Origin: Yersinia mollaretii ATCC 43969 | Lineage (GTDB): Bacteria; Pseudomonadota; Gammaproteobacteria; Enterobacterales; Enterobacteriaceae | Assembly (NCBI RefSeq): GCF_013282725.1 | Contig: NZ_CP054043.1 | Span: 4,216,001 to 4,280,000, forward strand | Direction: 5' to 3' | DNA: 64,000 nt | In this document: piece after piece, positions 37,701-50,114 of the stretch | How positions within the stretch are numbered: the stretch's first letter is position 1 | Layout of the letters: each line of letters starts with the position of its first letter | Notes under the pieces: model-generated | Databases searched by the model: none | Told to the model about the DNA's origin: nothing | The model's input: only the letters and a program-made list of their open reading frames with translations | Program-made: the position numbers and the translations under genes

Positions 37701-40700
37701 TTCTCGTTCAGGCGATAGCTGGATTGCTGCTCAGTGGCAGCGACAATATCGACATTGTTGTCCGCTTTGAGCACCACGGTCCCATCGCCCACAACTGAAG
37801 AACCTTTAACTATCAGATTGTTACCCGCACTCAGCGAGACATTATTTCCTACGAGAGCCGAGCTTTTTTCTGTGGTAGCAAAATCCTCTTCCACATTGTG
37901 AATGGTCGTCTTTGAGACCAGTTTTTTCTTGGTTTTCTTCTCTTCGAAGAAGTGATAGTCGCTCTCAGTGGCACTATTAACAGCAATGTCACGTCCCGCT
38001 TGTAAAGCTAGGTCACCTTTTGCACTGATACTGGCCGCATGTAAATTAATATCCTGTCCGGCATGAACTTGCGTGCCTTTACCGCTAGCTAATTCAGTGC
38101 CTTGCTGGCGAATGGCCTCATCAACGCGTTTATAATTTTTACCGTGACTTTCGTTATATTGGCGACTTTCCTGAGCATTAAGATTGATATCGCGACCGGC
38201 ATTGAGCGCAAGCGTGTTCTCCGCAGTCACTGCTGCCGCCTGTGAGTTGATATCACGACCAGCACTGGCTGTTAAATCGCCCCCGCTACTCAGTGTGCTT
38301 CGGGTATATCCCGTCGTTTTATCTTCACTGTCAATATGCTGATTACGAGTGCTTTTCTCCTGAACCAGTAAGTTGACATCACGTTCAGCTTGCAATGTTG
38401 CATTGCCATCAGCACCTAAATGGCTGGCAGATAATGTGATATCCCGCCCAGCATGCGCAGTTAACGTGCCACCCGCACTGACATGACTACTTTGGCTCTC
38501 GTGCTGTTCATTCAGCTCGATATTTCTGTTCCGGCCAAGGGTTTGCTGCTGTGCAGAGTAGAGATCATTGGCAATAATATTGATGTCATGAGCTGCCTGT
38601 ATGCCAATATCGCCCGCCGCAGTCACTTTGGCCCCTGTGATAGCAATATTATTTCCAGCCGCCAGCGTGAGTGCTTTACCCGCAGTAATGGCCGCTGTCT
38701 CACCCACCTCAGTCTGGGTCATTGATTGTGTTTTTATCCCAGACCAATAGCCCGGTTGCCGACTTTGGTCTGCTGACCACTGGCGGGTTTGTGTCTGATT
38801 GATTATGTCGCCGTTCTGGCTTGTTATTGCGACACGATCACCGGAAATGGATGAGCTGAGGTTACTGATATTATTCAAGGCGGTCAGATTCAGTGCACCC
38901 TCAGAGGTAAGCAACCCGCCTTTTTCATTGGTAATGGTGTCCTGACTGGCTATTGCCAGCAGTTCAACACCTTTAAGTACACCACTGTTGGTCACTGAAC
39001 CCGCATTCAGCTCGACCTTATTCCCGCTGATCACACTGCCCTGTAAATGTGCCTGTTCAGCTTTCGCGAGATACAGTTTCGGCGCTAATACAGTCTGGCC
39101 GTTAACATTAATATTCTCCCACCAAACGATACTGTGACTCAATTGCGCAACCTGTTCCGGCGTTAGACTGACCCCCAATTTGAGATCCAGTTTTTTCTGC
39201 GATTGCGCTGCGTTATCGAGTAAATATTGCATCTGGGACAAGTCAGAGCCCACGCCATTGAGGTAACGCTGGCCAGTCTGGCTCAAGACCGCATTATTGA
39301 TATAGCGAGTATCAAAAGCCGCATCCCCCAAGAATCGGTAATCATGTTCAGCATCAAGATTGATTTTCTTTAACAGATAATCAGAACCGAGGAAATTGTC
39401 CTGCTGAGTCCACTGTGGGTTTCGCTCAATAGCAACAGACGTTTGGGGCTGACGACCCAACATGGCCTGCAAACCGGAAAGCAATGTGCTATCAACGTTA
39501 CCCAGCTTTTCCAATGTCGGATTAGTGCTGATCAGATAGCGGCTACCCGGCTCTGAATTAACAACAAACAGGCCGTTATTGCTATCAGGCAGCGGATAAT
39601 CAGAGAGTTGAGCACGGGTTAATGGCTTACCATCAGTACCCAAACCAAAGGTTAATGCAGTGCCGCTTTGATTATAAAGGGCAACCAAATCACCATTATT
39701 GCTGTCTGGAGCAACTTGAGCTGCGCCTGAATTTGGCTTGGTGGCAAGTTCTGATGGCACCGTAGTGGCCGTTAGACTGGGCTGCGTCACCTGATGAACA
39801 ATGCTGCCTATATTGGGTTTAACCGAAGTATTACTCAGATTTTGTGTGAAATTAGCCGAGACACTCCCTACAGCCTGTATCACCCCCTGATAAAGTTGCC
39901 CGTCATTGCTTATTTCGTAGGTCGGGCTGCCACTCAATTTAAATTCAAATAAGTTATATTCGGGGTTAGTGTCGCGAGTATTGGTATAAACCAGATACTG
40001 CGTTAACGTCCCACTTTGATAACTCTGATTATTGAGTGACTGCCCCTGTAATAGTGCATTCCTACCAGCTGACATTTGGCTGGCCTGATTGACCAACGTA
40101 TTTGCTGAAATATTAATATCCCTGCCCGCCACGATCCGGCCAACATCATAAGGGCTATCTACGGTAACAATTGAACTGCTGGTCGAGAGTTTTTGCTTTC
40201 GAGCCGAAGGCACTAATCCGAGAAGGTTAACTGTTGATACATTTCCATGATGTCCACCGCCAGTCACTGTTTTGGAATAATGCGTGACTTCCCCCGGCTT
40301 AAAATAACCAGATGATATGAGAATATTGGTAGCACCCACATTGGCAATGCCGCCGCTATTCACTGCACCGGTTTTTTCTGTGACGCTAAAACCGTCACGC
40401 CGGTTGAGCAATGACGCAGTATTAAGCACCATATCTCCTTGCTGAGTCTCAATATTTCCGGAGCTATTAATAATTTCACGGTTAGAATTTCCAGCATTAT
40501 CCCGCTGCATCCATAAATGATTGCCTGCCAGAATATCGCCACGGACGTTATAAATCGCATCAGCTAATAAGCGCATACTGCCACCTGCATACAGCAGACT
40601 GGTATTATTTACCGCGCCGATTGCCTGCAACAACAAATCACCGGCCGCACCGACAAAACCACGATTGTTAATATCACCGCGACTGGTGAGTGAAATTTGC

Positions 40701-43624
40701 CCCCCTGACTGTAGACTGCCGCTCTGCTCCTGATTAATGGCTGCGCCATTAAGTGCCAGACTACCGCTACCCGCCGCGAGTTGGCCGCTATTGGTTATCA
40801 CCCCGCGACTGGTAATGCTGACATCATTCCCTTGCAAGTTACCGCGCTGGTTAAAATCACCATCAACCTGCAAGCTGAGTTGCTTACCCGCAGCCATGGC
40901 ACCGCTAAAATCTAAAGCACCTTTGATTTCACCGGTCAAATCCCTCAGTGCGGTCCATTGACCATTTTGTTGCAGGTGAGATGTTGTGAAATGCAGATCC
41001 TGACCGCTGAGAATTTTGCCAGCGCTACTATTAGTCAGGTTCACCGCCTGTAACTCAAGATACGTTAAGCCAAGTAATGTGCCATTATTGGTGAGGTGCT
41101 GACTGGCTAATACCAACTCAGTCCCTTGCATGAGTCCATTATTAACCAGTTGCTCGCTATCAAGCTTAATGGTGTTATCAGACAATAATTGCCCACGAGC
41201 CTGATTAATTATCTCGTTATGACTATCAATGTGTAATGTTGATAATCCCGAAAGCGTACCCGTGTTATCCAACACCTCTCCCGTCAATGACAACGAGCCA
41301 GCTTGAATTAACCCGGCGTTATTCACACTATCGGAGTGAATCTCACCTACACCCTTCGTCAATAATTGGCTGCCGGTGCCACCTTGATACTGTTTCAGGC
41401 CGTTTAGTGTCACGGCTTGATTGCCCTGTAACAATCCGCTATTTATTACCTGTTCAGCAACGATGATAAATTCGCCGTCCGTCAGGAATTGGCCTAACTG
41501 TTGATTAGTCAATGACCCACTAAGATTGATATTTTGTGACCCGACACTCAACACCTTGCCATTATTGGTCAATTGCTGTGCTGTCGTATTAAGCGAACCA
41601 CTCTCCCAATGTCCCTGATTATTAATCTCATCCGCAGTCACCGAGAGCAGACCATCACTTTTTAACTCACCTGAAGAAGTTCCTTGATAACCTTCATCCA
41701 GTTGTAGAGATAACTGCTGTTTCCCCACTAACTGGCCGCTATTACTAATATTTTTACCACTCAGTGCCAATTCGGCCCCAAGGATTCGCCCCTGATTACT
41801 CAACTGATTAAATGATAAATCCATATCGCCAGCGGAAACCAATACGCCGCGATTATCAATAGTGTGACCCAGCCGTAATTGGGCATGTTCTTGCGCAACA
41901 ACATTACCGTGGTTATGCCAATTGTCCCCTTTCACATCGAGGATCTGGCTTTGCAGGTCACCACTAATATCCATCTCAGCAGCACGCAGGGTTAATGCAC
42001 GCCCACTATTCATTGTGCCTCGAGTGCTTTGCACTAAACTATCCGCAGTCAGCAAGAGACTCTTATCACCCTGAAGTTGGCCTTGGTTATTAAGCCGATG
42101 TACCGCGATATTGATGTCAGCAGCCAATATCTGACCCTGATTATCTAGCCCCAAGCCTTCGAAATGCATCTGATTTGCAGCCAGCAGTTGCCCATGATTA
42201 GTTAAACTCTGACCACTAAAGATCAGGTCATTACCTGCCACCATTTGCCCGGCCCACTCACTATCACCGGCAAGATTAAACGTGATGTTTTTCTGGCTGC
42301 CTACCGATGCTGTTTTGCTCCCCCGCAAACTTTGACCCGTGATAGATAAATCATTATTGGCCGCTAATTGCCCTGCTAGCTCAAGGTGTTGACCACTCAG
42401 TTTGAGTTGTCGTGCAGTCAGACTACTCTCCTTATCCTGCACGATATCCCCTGAACTCACCACGCTCACTGCTGCGGCAGCAACATGACTTTGCTGTAAC
42501 GCTAACTCACTTCCCTGAAGAGATACGGTTCCTTTCTCACCGATATTTCCGGCTGAATCTACGCCAGCATTAAGTTGACTCTCTTTCGAGGTGATTTTGC
42601 CGCCTGCCTTGACGGCTAGCGTATCCCCTGCCAGCAATGTGGCATTGTCCAACCGGCTCTCACCATGGCTATTAAGCGTAATATTGCCTTGCGCTCGCTG
42701 ATGACCTTGCAGATGAAGTTGGTCGGCTGAGGCAATAATATCCCCATGAGCCACCGCATTATTGACTGTCAGTTTGCCCTTGCTGTCCAATTGGATATCA
42801 CCCTGACGGGCATTCAGGTTGCCGAGGTTAACGCCAACACCTTTCTCACTGGATACCAACCGAATGCGGTTGGCATACATGCCACCCAGTGCACCAGTAT
42901 CAATCGACACTTGTGGCACGTCACCTTGACCTTGCCGCTCGCTGACATGACCTGCACTATCCACTCGGTTGCTGCCCGCAATCACAGTGAGATCTTGCGC
43001 GTGTATTTGTGCATTAATTTCATTGGCACGACTAATCAGCGACAGTGCGCTACTCTGGCTGGCATCCAGCCCTTTCCCCTGAATCGAAATTGCCCCCTGT
43101 GTCACGTCCAACGACTGTAATTTGCCATTGGTATCCATCATCGGTTTACCCGTGGTCAGCGTCACATTGGGAGTATTGATAAAACCACAGCCATCGCAGG
43201 TAATACCATAGGGGTTAGCGACCATCACGGCCGCTGCTTTTCCGCCCACCTCAAGGTAGCCATTTAATTGTGATCGGTTGGCCGAAACCACTTCGTTAAT
43301 AATGGCTCCCGCCGCTTTGCCGTTGAGATTGGCGTTACTCTGAATCAGGCCACCCAGTTGGGTTTGAGTTAAGCGGTCCGTCGCATTATTGAGAATGACC
43401 CCCTCGCTACCCACATTGAACTGGTTATAAACATTATGAGAAACCCCCGCGCTATTGGGTGGAGCAATATTCACCACCGGCACCCCATTCCCCGCCTTAT
43501 CCAGTGCAGTACTTCCTTGGGCAACATCAATTCCCGCAGCCATCACAGGCATAATCGGCTGGATAGCAACCAGATAAATCAGGGCATAGCTGATCAGTTT
43601 CTGGCGAAGATAAATGGGGATCAT
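34733..43624 (-). CDS. cdiA: CdiA contact-dependent growth inhibition toxin (filamentous haemagglutinin-like)
   Basis: 2963 aa. A signal region (residues 1-30, ending [10 protein letters not shown]) leads into the two-partner secretion domain with [12 protein letters not shown] at 137-148. A long beta-helix of haemagglutinin repeats follows (many N-x-G-x-L and QLTNNGK-type units), then a Tyr/Pro-rich region at about 1250-1530, a second repeat block, and a pre-toxin domain. The VENN-type junction is VEDNN at 2694-2698 (DNA 35531-35545). The 265-residue toxin end has GISGGHN at 2842-2848, [19 protein letters not shown] at about 2904-2922 and GVSFRIYVD...FHPN at the terminus, a layout resembling EndoU-type RNases (tentative). 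Fibres are exported by CdiB; the tip toxin enters neighbours, and CdiI protects siblings. Confidence 0.93.
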
Positions 43625-43649
43625 TCTGCGGTTCCTTTGCGTTAATGAA

Positions 43650-45302
43650 TTAAATCACGATACCGATGCGGTAATAGAACGTCATATTGTCTGGCTTCAA
43701 CCAACTGGGATAACTCAGCGGTTTACCGATACTCAATTGGCTGGAGAAGTAGCGGCCATTGTTAGCCACACCCATTGCCGCGCCCCATAACGAACCTTCT
43801 GCATGTTCATCCTGTTTATCGTGTTCCAGCCAGCCACCGTCTATTGCTGCGGTGAGTGACAAGTTGCCCAGTAAAGGTAATTGCAGTACCTGCCAATTCA
43901 CTTCATTCCGCCAATACCCCCCATTGTTGCCAGACAGGTATTGCTCTTTAAAACCACGAACCGAACTTTCTCCCCCCACAGTCAACTGTTCACTGCCATA
44001 CAGGCGATCATGTGAATGTTGCCCATACAGGCTGGTGAGATAGCTCACAGAAGAGGTCAAAGGAGAGTAATAACTGGCAGAAAGTGCCCATTTGTTGAAT
44101 TCGGCATGTGGCGCATCAGCCTCTTTGAGGGCATCATTTTCAGCACCAAACCACGGCGTACCACGACTGAATGAGGGATTGAATGTGGCTAACCCACCGA
44201 GCAATTTCTGACTGTGATTGATGCCAATCATGCCGCTACTCAGGCTGCGACTACTGCTTTGTAATCGCACCCCATCAAGGTAGTTCTGGCTGACTCGATG
44301 GGTAATACCCAACGACAATGCCGTTTTCATATCAGCGTTGCGAAATACCACGCGAGATAGCGTCCCTCGGTGTATCCGGCTATCGCCGGTAGAACGCCAA
44401 CTGTAATTTCGATCCGGAATGACGTTGAGGTAATCACTCCAAGCATAACTATAATCAATGTTCCAATAGCCAAATGGCACGCCGACCCCTGCTTGTAAGC
44501 TGCGCGCATTATGGCTATTAGAAAACTCACTACTATGGCTACCGGCAATAAACCACTGATCAGCTAGACCCAAGGGATTATCAGCATTTATTGATGCGGT
44601 AAGCTGAGATATCCCCGTACTTTTCTGACCGCTATTATCGCTACCCACTGAAAACGTCAGTGGAAATGCTGGCTGAGAGGTCAAATTCACGATGGAATAG
44701 CCCGGCTTACTGCCCGGTAAAATTTCGATTTGGACTTGCCGGGTTCGTAGCCGATTAATTTGCTCCATACCCTGTTCAATATCACGCAGATTCAGCACCT
44801 TCCCTTTGAGATGTGGGAAAGCCATTACCAACATTGATGCGCCTTGATGGTCAAGCTGAATATCTTCCAGCTTTCCTTCAAGAATACGAATATTTAATTT
44901 TCCATCGGACAAATCCTGTTCGATAAGAAATGCACGGCTGGTGATATATCCCCGCCCGATATAGTCATTGCTGACATCTGCCAACAATTTATTGATTTTG
45001 GCCAGTGTCAGACATTTGCCAATATAAGGAGAATTGAGGTGCTGCTGCGCCGTGGATGATAAAAGTGTGCTATCAAGATACTCAATACGTGAAATCACAA
45101 AACAAGGTTGTGGTTGCGACAATAAAGGGGTTTGCGGCACCGCTAAATCTGGTTGCGTAATTTGTAGGTCATCACGTTGTTGGCGCGCCCGCTCTAGCAG
45201 TTGTTGCTGTTCGAGTTGAATAATATTACGTTCAGCTGGGCTAGGAGCTGCATGAGAATAACCACAGACCAATGCCATCAAACAGCAGAGAATTCTCTCC
45301 AT
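43650..45302 (-). CDS. cdiB: CdiB/ShlB-type outer membrane two-partner secretion transporter
   Basis: 550 aa if started at the ATG at 45300-45302, giving a signal peptide (MERILCCLMALVCGYSHA). Upstream in-frame starts at 45357-45359 and 45386 give longer leaders and cannot be excluded, as no start has a strong ribosome binding site. The N-terminal helix plug is rich in Gln and Arg (RNIIQLEQQQLLERARQQRD). Two POTRA domains follow (CFVISRIEYLD; LNIRILEGKLEDIQLD), then a 16-strand barrel with the conserved VRGFKEQYLSGNNGGYWRNE loop-6 motif. It translocates CdiA and lies 25 bp upstream of cdiA in the same unit. Confidence 0.92.
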   Translation of the reverse strand: MERILCCLMALVCGYSHAAPSPAERNIIQLEQQQLLERARQQRDDLQITQPDLAVPQTPLLSQPQPCFVISRIEYLDSTLLSSTAQQHLNSPYIGKCLTLAKINKLLADVSNDYIGRGYITSRAFLIEQDLSDGKLNIRILEGKLEDIQLDHQGASMLVMAFPHLKGKVLNLRDIEQGMEQINRLRTRQVQIEILPGSKPGYSIVNLTSQPAFPLTFSVGSDNSGQKSTGISQLTASINADNPLGLADQWFIAGSHSSEFSNSHNARSLQAGVGVPFGYWNIDYSYAWSDYLNVIPDRNYSWRSTGDSRIHRGTLSRVVFRNADMKTALSLGITHRVSQNYLDGVRLQSSSRSLSSGMIGINHSQKLLGGLATFNPSFSRGTPWFGAENDALKEADAPHAEFNKWALSASYYSPLTSSVSYLTSLYGQHSHDRLYGSEQLTVGGESSVRGFKEQYLSGNNGGYWRNEVNWQVLQLPLLGNLSLTAAIDGGWLEHDKQDEHAEGSLWGAAMGVANNGRYFSSQLSIGKPLSYPSWLKPDNMTFYYRIGIVI

Positions 45303-45783
45303 GCGGATTACTATCAAATAAAAACTATTTACTAGGCTAAGTAATTTTTTTCCACTCATCGCTATCCATTGGCACATAACCAACATCCTGTTATTAAAAC
45401 TATCAATCAGCTAAAGACTTAAAGAACAAAGTCTGCGAGAGAGATATTGTCATGACATGTAATATTGAGAGGGAGTATCGGCAATAATTAAATTAACTTG
45501 AGATATTAATTAAAATAATTACTGAGAATGAAAGGAAAACATTAATAAATAACGCCATGACTATCTTTTTATATTAACTGTTAAAAACAACTCACAAATG
45601 ATATAGGGAAGTTAAACTTCAGGGCTTATCCACATAAAAAATAGTGTTGAAAATGAAACATTTTGTAGCATATATTGCGAATGATTTTCACTATCATTGC
45701 TAATTTCTTTCTATACAATCGTCCTGAATTGCCGTTATCAGACAATCTCGTTTTCTTCTCTGACCTTTTAAAAGGATGTCGCT
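45303..45783. other. Divergent intergenic region cdiB / yfuA
   Basis: 481 bp, strongly AT-rich, to carry the cdiBAI promoter on the minus strand and the iron-regulated yfu promoter on the plus strand. The Fur-like box at 45679-45698 is the only recognised control element. Small open frames here lack ribosome binding sites. Confidence 0.6.
45679..45698. promoter_or_regulatory. Fur-like box upstream of yfuA
   Basis: GAATGATTTTCACTATCATT approximates the Fur 19-bp consensus GATAATGATAATCATTATC, with the arms AATGAT and ATCATT conserved. It is 86-105 bp upstream of yfuA, within the expected promoter span for an iron-repressed transporter. Confidence 0.65.
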
Positions 45784-46815
45784 ATGAAGTTACGTTTTCC
45801 CTCTCTCGGCCCTATCGCTCTACTCTCTTCTTCAATACTGGCCTCCTCAATGGCGCTGGCGTTTTCCGCTCATGCCGCATCAAATGATGAAGGCATCGTG
45901 ATTTATAACGCACAGCACGAAAACTTGGTGAAATCTTGGGTTGATGGCTTTACCAAAGAGACTGGCATCAAAGTGACCCTGCGTAATGGTGGAGACAGCG
46001 AATTAGGTAATCAGTTGGTTCAGGAAGGTAGTGCATCACCGGCAGACGTTTTTCTGACCGAGAACTCGCCCGCCATGGTGCTGGTCGATAACGCCAAACT
46101 GTTCGCGCCACTGGATGCAGCAACCCAAGCTCAGGTCGCCAAAGAGTACCGCCCAGATCATGGTCGCTGGACTGGCATTGCGGCACGCAGCACCGTATTT
46201 GTCTATAACCCGGAAAAAATCAGCGAAGCGCAACTGCCTAAATCCATTATGGATCTGGCGAAGCCTGAGTGGAAAGGCCGCTGGGCCGCCTCCCCCTCCG
46301 GTGCAGACTTCCAAGCCATTGTCAGTGCCATGCTGGAGTTAAAAGGCGAAAAAGCCACGTTAGAGTGGTTAAAAGCCATGAAAACCAACTTTACCGCCTA
46401 TAAAGGCAATAGCACCGTGATGAAAGCAGTGAATGCGGGGCAAATCGATGGCGGGGTTATCTATCACTATTACCGCTTTGTTGATCAGGCAAAAACCGGT
46501 GAGAACAGCGGCAAAACGAAGCTGCATTACTTCAAAAATGAAGATCCAGGTGCGTTTGTCAGTATCTCTGGCGGCGGCGTGTTAGCCTCCAGTAAGCACC
46601 CGAAAGAAGCGCAGGAATTCGTTAAATGGATCACCAGCCATTCGGGGCAGGATATCTTGCGCACCAACGACGCATTTGAATATGCCGTTGGCGTCGATGC
46701 GGCTTCAAACCCTAAATTGGTACCGCTGAAAGATCTGCAAGCACCGAAAGTTGAACCATCCAAACTGAACAGCAAAAAAGTGGTTGAGTTGATGACAGAA
46801 GCGGGTCTGCTGTAA
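45784..46815 (+). CDS. yfuA: Ferric iron ABC transporter, periplasmic binding protein YfuA
   Basis: 343 aa with a signal peptide (ILASSMALAFSAHA, cleavage near residue 36) and an FbpA/SfuA-type ferric-binding fold: GIVIYNAQHENLVKSWVDGF, VTLRNGGDSELGNQLVQEG, ADVFLTENSPAMVLVDNAKL. The iron-ligand tyrosine pair is in GVIYHYYRFVDQA at about residue 225. It delivers periplasmic Fe3+ to YfuB. The Fur-like box upstream indicates iron repression. Confidence 0.94.
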   Translation: MKLRFPSLGPIALLSSSILASSMALAFSAHAASNDEGIVIYNAQHENLVKSWVDGFTKETGIKVTLRNGGDSELGNQLVQEGSASPADVFLTENSPAMVLVDNAKLFAPLDAATQAQVAKEYRPDHGRWTGIAARSTVFVYNPEKISEAQLPKSIMDLAKPEWKGRWAASPSGADFQAIVSAMLELKGEKATLEWLKAMKTNFTAYKGNSTVMKAVNAGQIDGGVIYHYYRFVDQAKTGENSGKTKLHYFKNEDPGAFVSISGGGVLASSKHPKEAQEFVKWITSHSGQDILRTNDAFEYAVGVDAASNPKLVPLKDLQAPKVEPSKLNSKKVVELMTEAGLL

Positions 46816-46872
46816 TAGGGTAACCTACTGAATTTTTAGCCCGCCGCGTCTCTCACCCGGCGGGCGTTTAAC

Positions 46873-48482
46873 ATGCCGAGCGCCTTAACGAATATGGCCA
46901 ATATAAGTCCCGATAATGTGTTACCGGTTTCGCTGAATAAAGCAGCACCACGGCACTCTAGCCGCCGTCCCGGTTTTGGGATCGTCACTATCGCGATTCT
47001 GCTTTCGCTGATTTCCCTGCTGCCTCTGGGGTTTGTTATTGGTATTGCCATTGATACCGGCTGGTCAACCGTCAAAGCACTGGTTTTTCGCCCACGAGTG
47101 GGTGAATTACTGATTAACACCGCACTACTGGTGGTTATCACCTTACCGATTTGCGCCATTATTGGCGTTGCACTGGCATGGTTGACCGAACGGACCACCC
47201 TACCCGGTCGGCGGATCTGGTCACTGCTGGCCATTGCCCCGTTGGCCGTACCCGCGTTTGTGCAAAGCTATGCATGGATCAGTTTAGTTCCCGCCATGCA
47301 CGGGCTAGCCGCCGGGGTTTTTATCTCTGTCATCGCCTATTTCCCCTTTATCTATCTGCCCGCATCAGCGGTATTACGCCGTCTTGATCCCGGCCTTGAA
47401 GATGCCGCCGCCTCACTGGGCAGCCCCCCACGGCGATCTTTTTTCGCGTGGTGCTACCCCAGCTAAAATTAGCTATTTGGGGCGGTTCAATACTGATTGC
47501 GCTGCATTTATTGGCGGAGTATGGGCTGTATGCCATGATCCGTTTCGATACCTTTACCACCGCCATTTTTGACCAATTCCAATCCACTTTTAATGGCCCG
47601 GCAGCCAATATGCTGGCTGGTGTGCTGGCGTTATGTTGCTTGGGGTTGCTGTTAATCGAAGCCACCAGCCGTGGCTATAACCGCTACGCCCGAGTCGGCT
47701 CCGGTAGCGCGAGAAGCCAAACCGCTTACACAATGGGCACGGCCCTCACCCTGCTGTGTCTGCTGTTGCCACTGGCACTCACCGCCCTCTCGCTGGGTGT
47801 CCCCTTTATCACCCTCGCCCGCTGGCTCTCTATCGGGGGCATTGATGTGTGGCTGAACCCTGAATTGCTCCCTGCCTTGAAACAAACCTTGGCATTAGCC
47901 CTGAGTGGTGCGGTGATCATCACCCTGTGTGCTATCCCGATGGCATGGTTATCAGTGCGCTATCCGGGGCGTTTGCACCGAGTCATGGAGGGCTGTAATT
48001 ATGTCACCAGCTCACTGCCCGGTATTGTGGTTGCGCTGGCACTGGTCACCATCACTATCCGTATTGCCCGTCCGTTGTATCAAACCGAATTCACTATTTT
48101 GCTGGCCTATTTGTTGATGTTTACACCGCGCGCTTTAATCAGTCTGCGAGCCGGTATTGCTCAAGCGCCCGTTGAGTTAGAAAATGTGGCGCGCAGCTTG
48201 GGTAAAACGCCGACTCAGGCGATTTGGAGCACCACCCTGCGCCTCGCAGCACCGGGCGCGGCGGCTGGGGCGGCATTGGTGTTCCTCGCCATCTCCAATG
48301 AGTTGACTGCTACCCTATTACTGGCCCCCAATGGCACCCGCACACTGGCGACAGGTTTCTGGGCATTGACCAGCGAAATCGATTATGTTGCAGCATCACC
48401 CTACGCACTGCTGATGGTGGCGCTCTCGCTGCCGCTCACTTGGCTACTTTATTCTCAATCTCAACGCACGGCAGGATTATGA
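46873..48482 (+). pseudogene. yfuB: Ferric iron ABC transporter permease YfuB, frameshifted
   Basis: The FbpB-type permease is split into two frames: 46873-47466 (197 codons, through [19 protein letters not shown]) and the C-terminal part readable from about 47437 to 48482 ([15 protein letters not shown] onward). The break coincides with a run of six T at 47439-47444. Restoring one T makes the span 1611 nt, exactly 537 codons, and joins the halves as [16 protein letters not shown], the expected EAA-loop sequence. Both halves are otherwise intact, with two permease domains ([18 protein letters not shown]), so the lesion is a single recent event or a sequencing error. The YfuC start overlaps the stop (ATGA). 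Confidence 0.88.
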
Positions 48483-49528
48483 GCACGCTTGAACTTCAGC
48501 AAATCGGGAAGTCTTATCAATCGGTTACCGTGTTAGATCACATTGATTTACAGGTTGCAGCGGGCAGCCGCACCGCCATTGTCGGCCCTTCAGGCTCCGG
48601 CAAAACCACACTACTGCGCATCATTGCTGGTTTTGAAACGCCCGACCACGGCAGCGTGATCCTGCAAGGCAATCCGGTATTCGATAGCACCACTCAACTC
48701 CCTGCACATAAAAGAGGCATTGGTTTTGTGCCGCAGGATGGTGCCCTGTTCCCGCACTTCACTGTGGCGGGCAACATTGGTTATGGGCTAAAAGGCACAA
48801 AGCAGGAAAAAGCGCATCGGATTGATGAGTTGATGGAGATGGTGGCACTAGACCGGAGATTATCCCAACTTTGGCCCCATGAGATTTCCGGAGGGCAACA
48901 ACAGCGGGTGGCCCTCGCCAGAGCACTCGCACAGCGCCCAGTGCTGATGTTGCTGGATGAACCCTTTTCCGCACTGGATACCGCGTTGCGCGCCTCAACT
49001 CGCAAAGCGGTCGCCGAACTATTGGCACAGGCGAATATTGCCTCGATTTTAGTGACCCATGATCAAACTGAAGCGCTGTCGTTTGCGGATCAGGTCGCAG
49101 TCATGCGCGCAGGAAAACTGGCCCATGTTGGCCCACCGCAAGAGCTTTACCTACGGCCGATTGATGAGCCGACCGCGACTTTCCTTGGCGAAACCGTGAT
49201 CCTCTCTGCCAATATCGCCAGCGGATGGGCAGATTGTGCATTGGGTCGAGTCAAGGTTGATGACGCGAAACGCCAAGGTCTGACGCGAATTATGTTACGC
49301 CCGGAGCAAATTACCCTGACCCCATTGCCCGCCGACCATCACTACCCGACTCACTGCTTGGCGAAAATCATCAATATCGATTTTGCCGGTTTTATCTCAA
49401 CACTCACGCTATTTATTGTCAGTAGCGAAGAGAGCATCGAAATTAAAACCATCAGCCGAGAAGGTATTAGCGTCGGCTTAATGGTGGATCTGACAATAGT
49501 GGGTCAAGCGCATTTGTTTGCTGAGTAA
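48479..49528 (+). CDS. yfuC: Ferric iron ABC transporter ATP-binding protein YfuC
   Basis: 349 aa from the ATG at 48479, which overlaps the yfuB stop. Walker [14 protein letters not shown], signature [19 protein letters not shown], Walker [14 protein letters not shown] and the H-loop [16 protein letters not shown] are intact. The C-terminal TOBE-like domain (ILLRPEQ-type [16 protein letters not shown]) is present. FbpC/SfuC family. It completes the Fe3+ importer, whose activity depends on the state of yfuB. Confidence 0.93.
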   Translation: MSTLELQQIGKSYQSVTVLDHIDLQVAAGSRTAIVGPSGSGKTTLLRIIAGFETPDHGSVILQGNPVFDSTTQLPAHKRGIGFVPQDGALFPHFTVAGNIGYGLKGTKQEKAHRIDELMEMVALDRRLSQLWPHEISGGQQQRVALARALAQRPVLMLLDEPFSALDTALRASTRKAVAELLAQANIASILVTHDQTEALSFADQVAVMRAGKLAHVGPPQELYLRPIDEPTATFLGETVILSANIASGWADCALGRVKVDDAKRQGLTRIMLRPEQITLTPLPADHHYPTHCLAKIINIDFAGFISTLTLFIVSSEESIEIKTISREGISVGLMVDLTIVGQAHLFAE

Positions 49529-49559
49529 AAGTGCAGTCTCACCTGCTGACGGAATATAT

Positions 49560-50114
49560 TCAGTCAGCAGGTTGCAATGAATGCCGCAACTGGCGGTATT
49601 CCAGTAACGTCAGCACAATCACCACCGCATCCAGAAGGGTGATCAGGATTAACAGTGGCGAGTGGGTAAAGGTATAGCGATAGAGTTGATAAACAATAAA
49701 TAGGCTAAAAATCACGATAGCCATTGGATAATAGCCCAACCTCTTGCGCCATAATCCAATAATGATCCACAGCTTAATCACGCCATGCGCCACCAGATAA
49801 AAAGCGGCGAAATGCAAACTGCTGATGGAGAGGCTTTGCGCGGCATGCAATAAATAATTCGCCACCACATCCCCTCGCTGCTCGATAAACTCAACTTGCG
49901 TAATACGATGCAGCAAATTAAGTAAAAAATGCGGGGTGATAAAATAGGTTAAAATACCGGTGACAATCTCCAAGGTTGCCAGTATCGCTTTTAGCAGCAG
50001 ACTGACTTCAAAAACCGCATGGATATTCTTCTCGCCAAACAGATTGTTGCGGTCAAATCTGTTGTTTTTATCAGATCGAACGCTTTGATCAGATAGATTT
50101 TTTACCTTTGCCAT
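49560..50114 (-). CDS. DUF2127 family membrane protein
   Basis: 184 aa from the ATG at 50112-50114 with AAGGAG upstream; a longer frame lacks support. After a charged cytoplasmic N terminus (LSDQSVRSDKNNRFDRNN), four helices are predicted, including VSLLLKAILATLEIVTGILTYF, FAAFYLVAHGVIKLWIIIGLW and YPMAIVIFSLFIVYQLYRY. The LL-K-ILA-E---G pattern and HGVIK-----GLWR motif fit DUF2127. Function is unknown. It is convergent with yfuC, 31 bp apart. Confidence 0.83.
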   Translation of the reverse strand: MAKVKNLSDQSVRSDKNNRFDRNNLFGEKNIHAVFEVSLLLKAILATLEIVTGILTYFITPHFLLNLLHRITQVEFIEQRGDVVANYLLHAAQSLSISSLHFAAFYLVAHGVIKLWIIIGLWRKRLGYYPMAIVIFSLFIVYQLYRYTFTHSPLLILITLLDAVVIVLTLLEYRQLRHSLQPAD

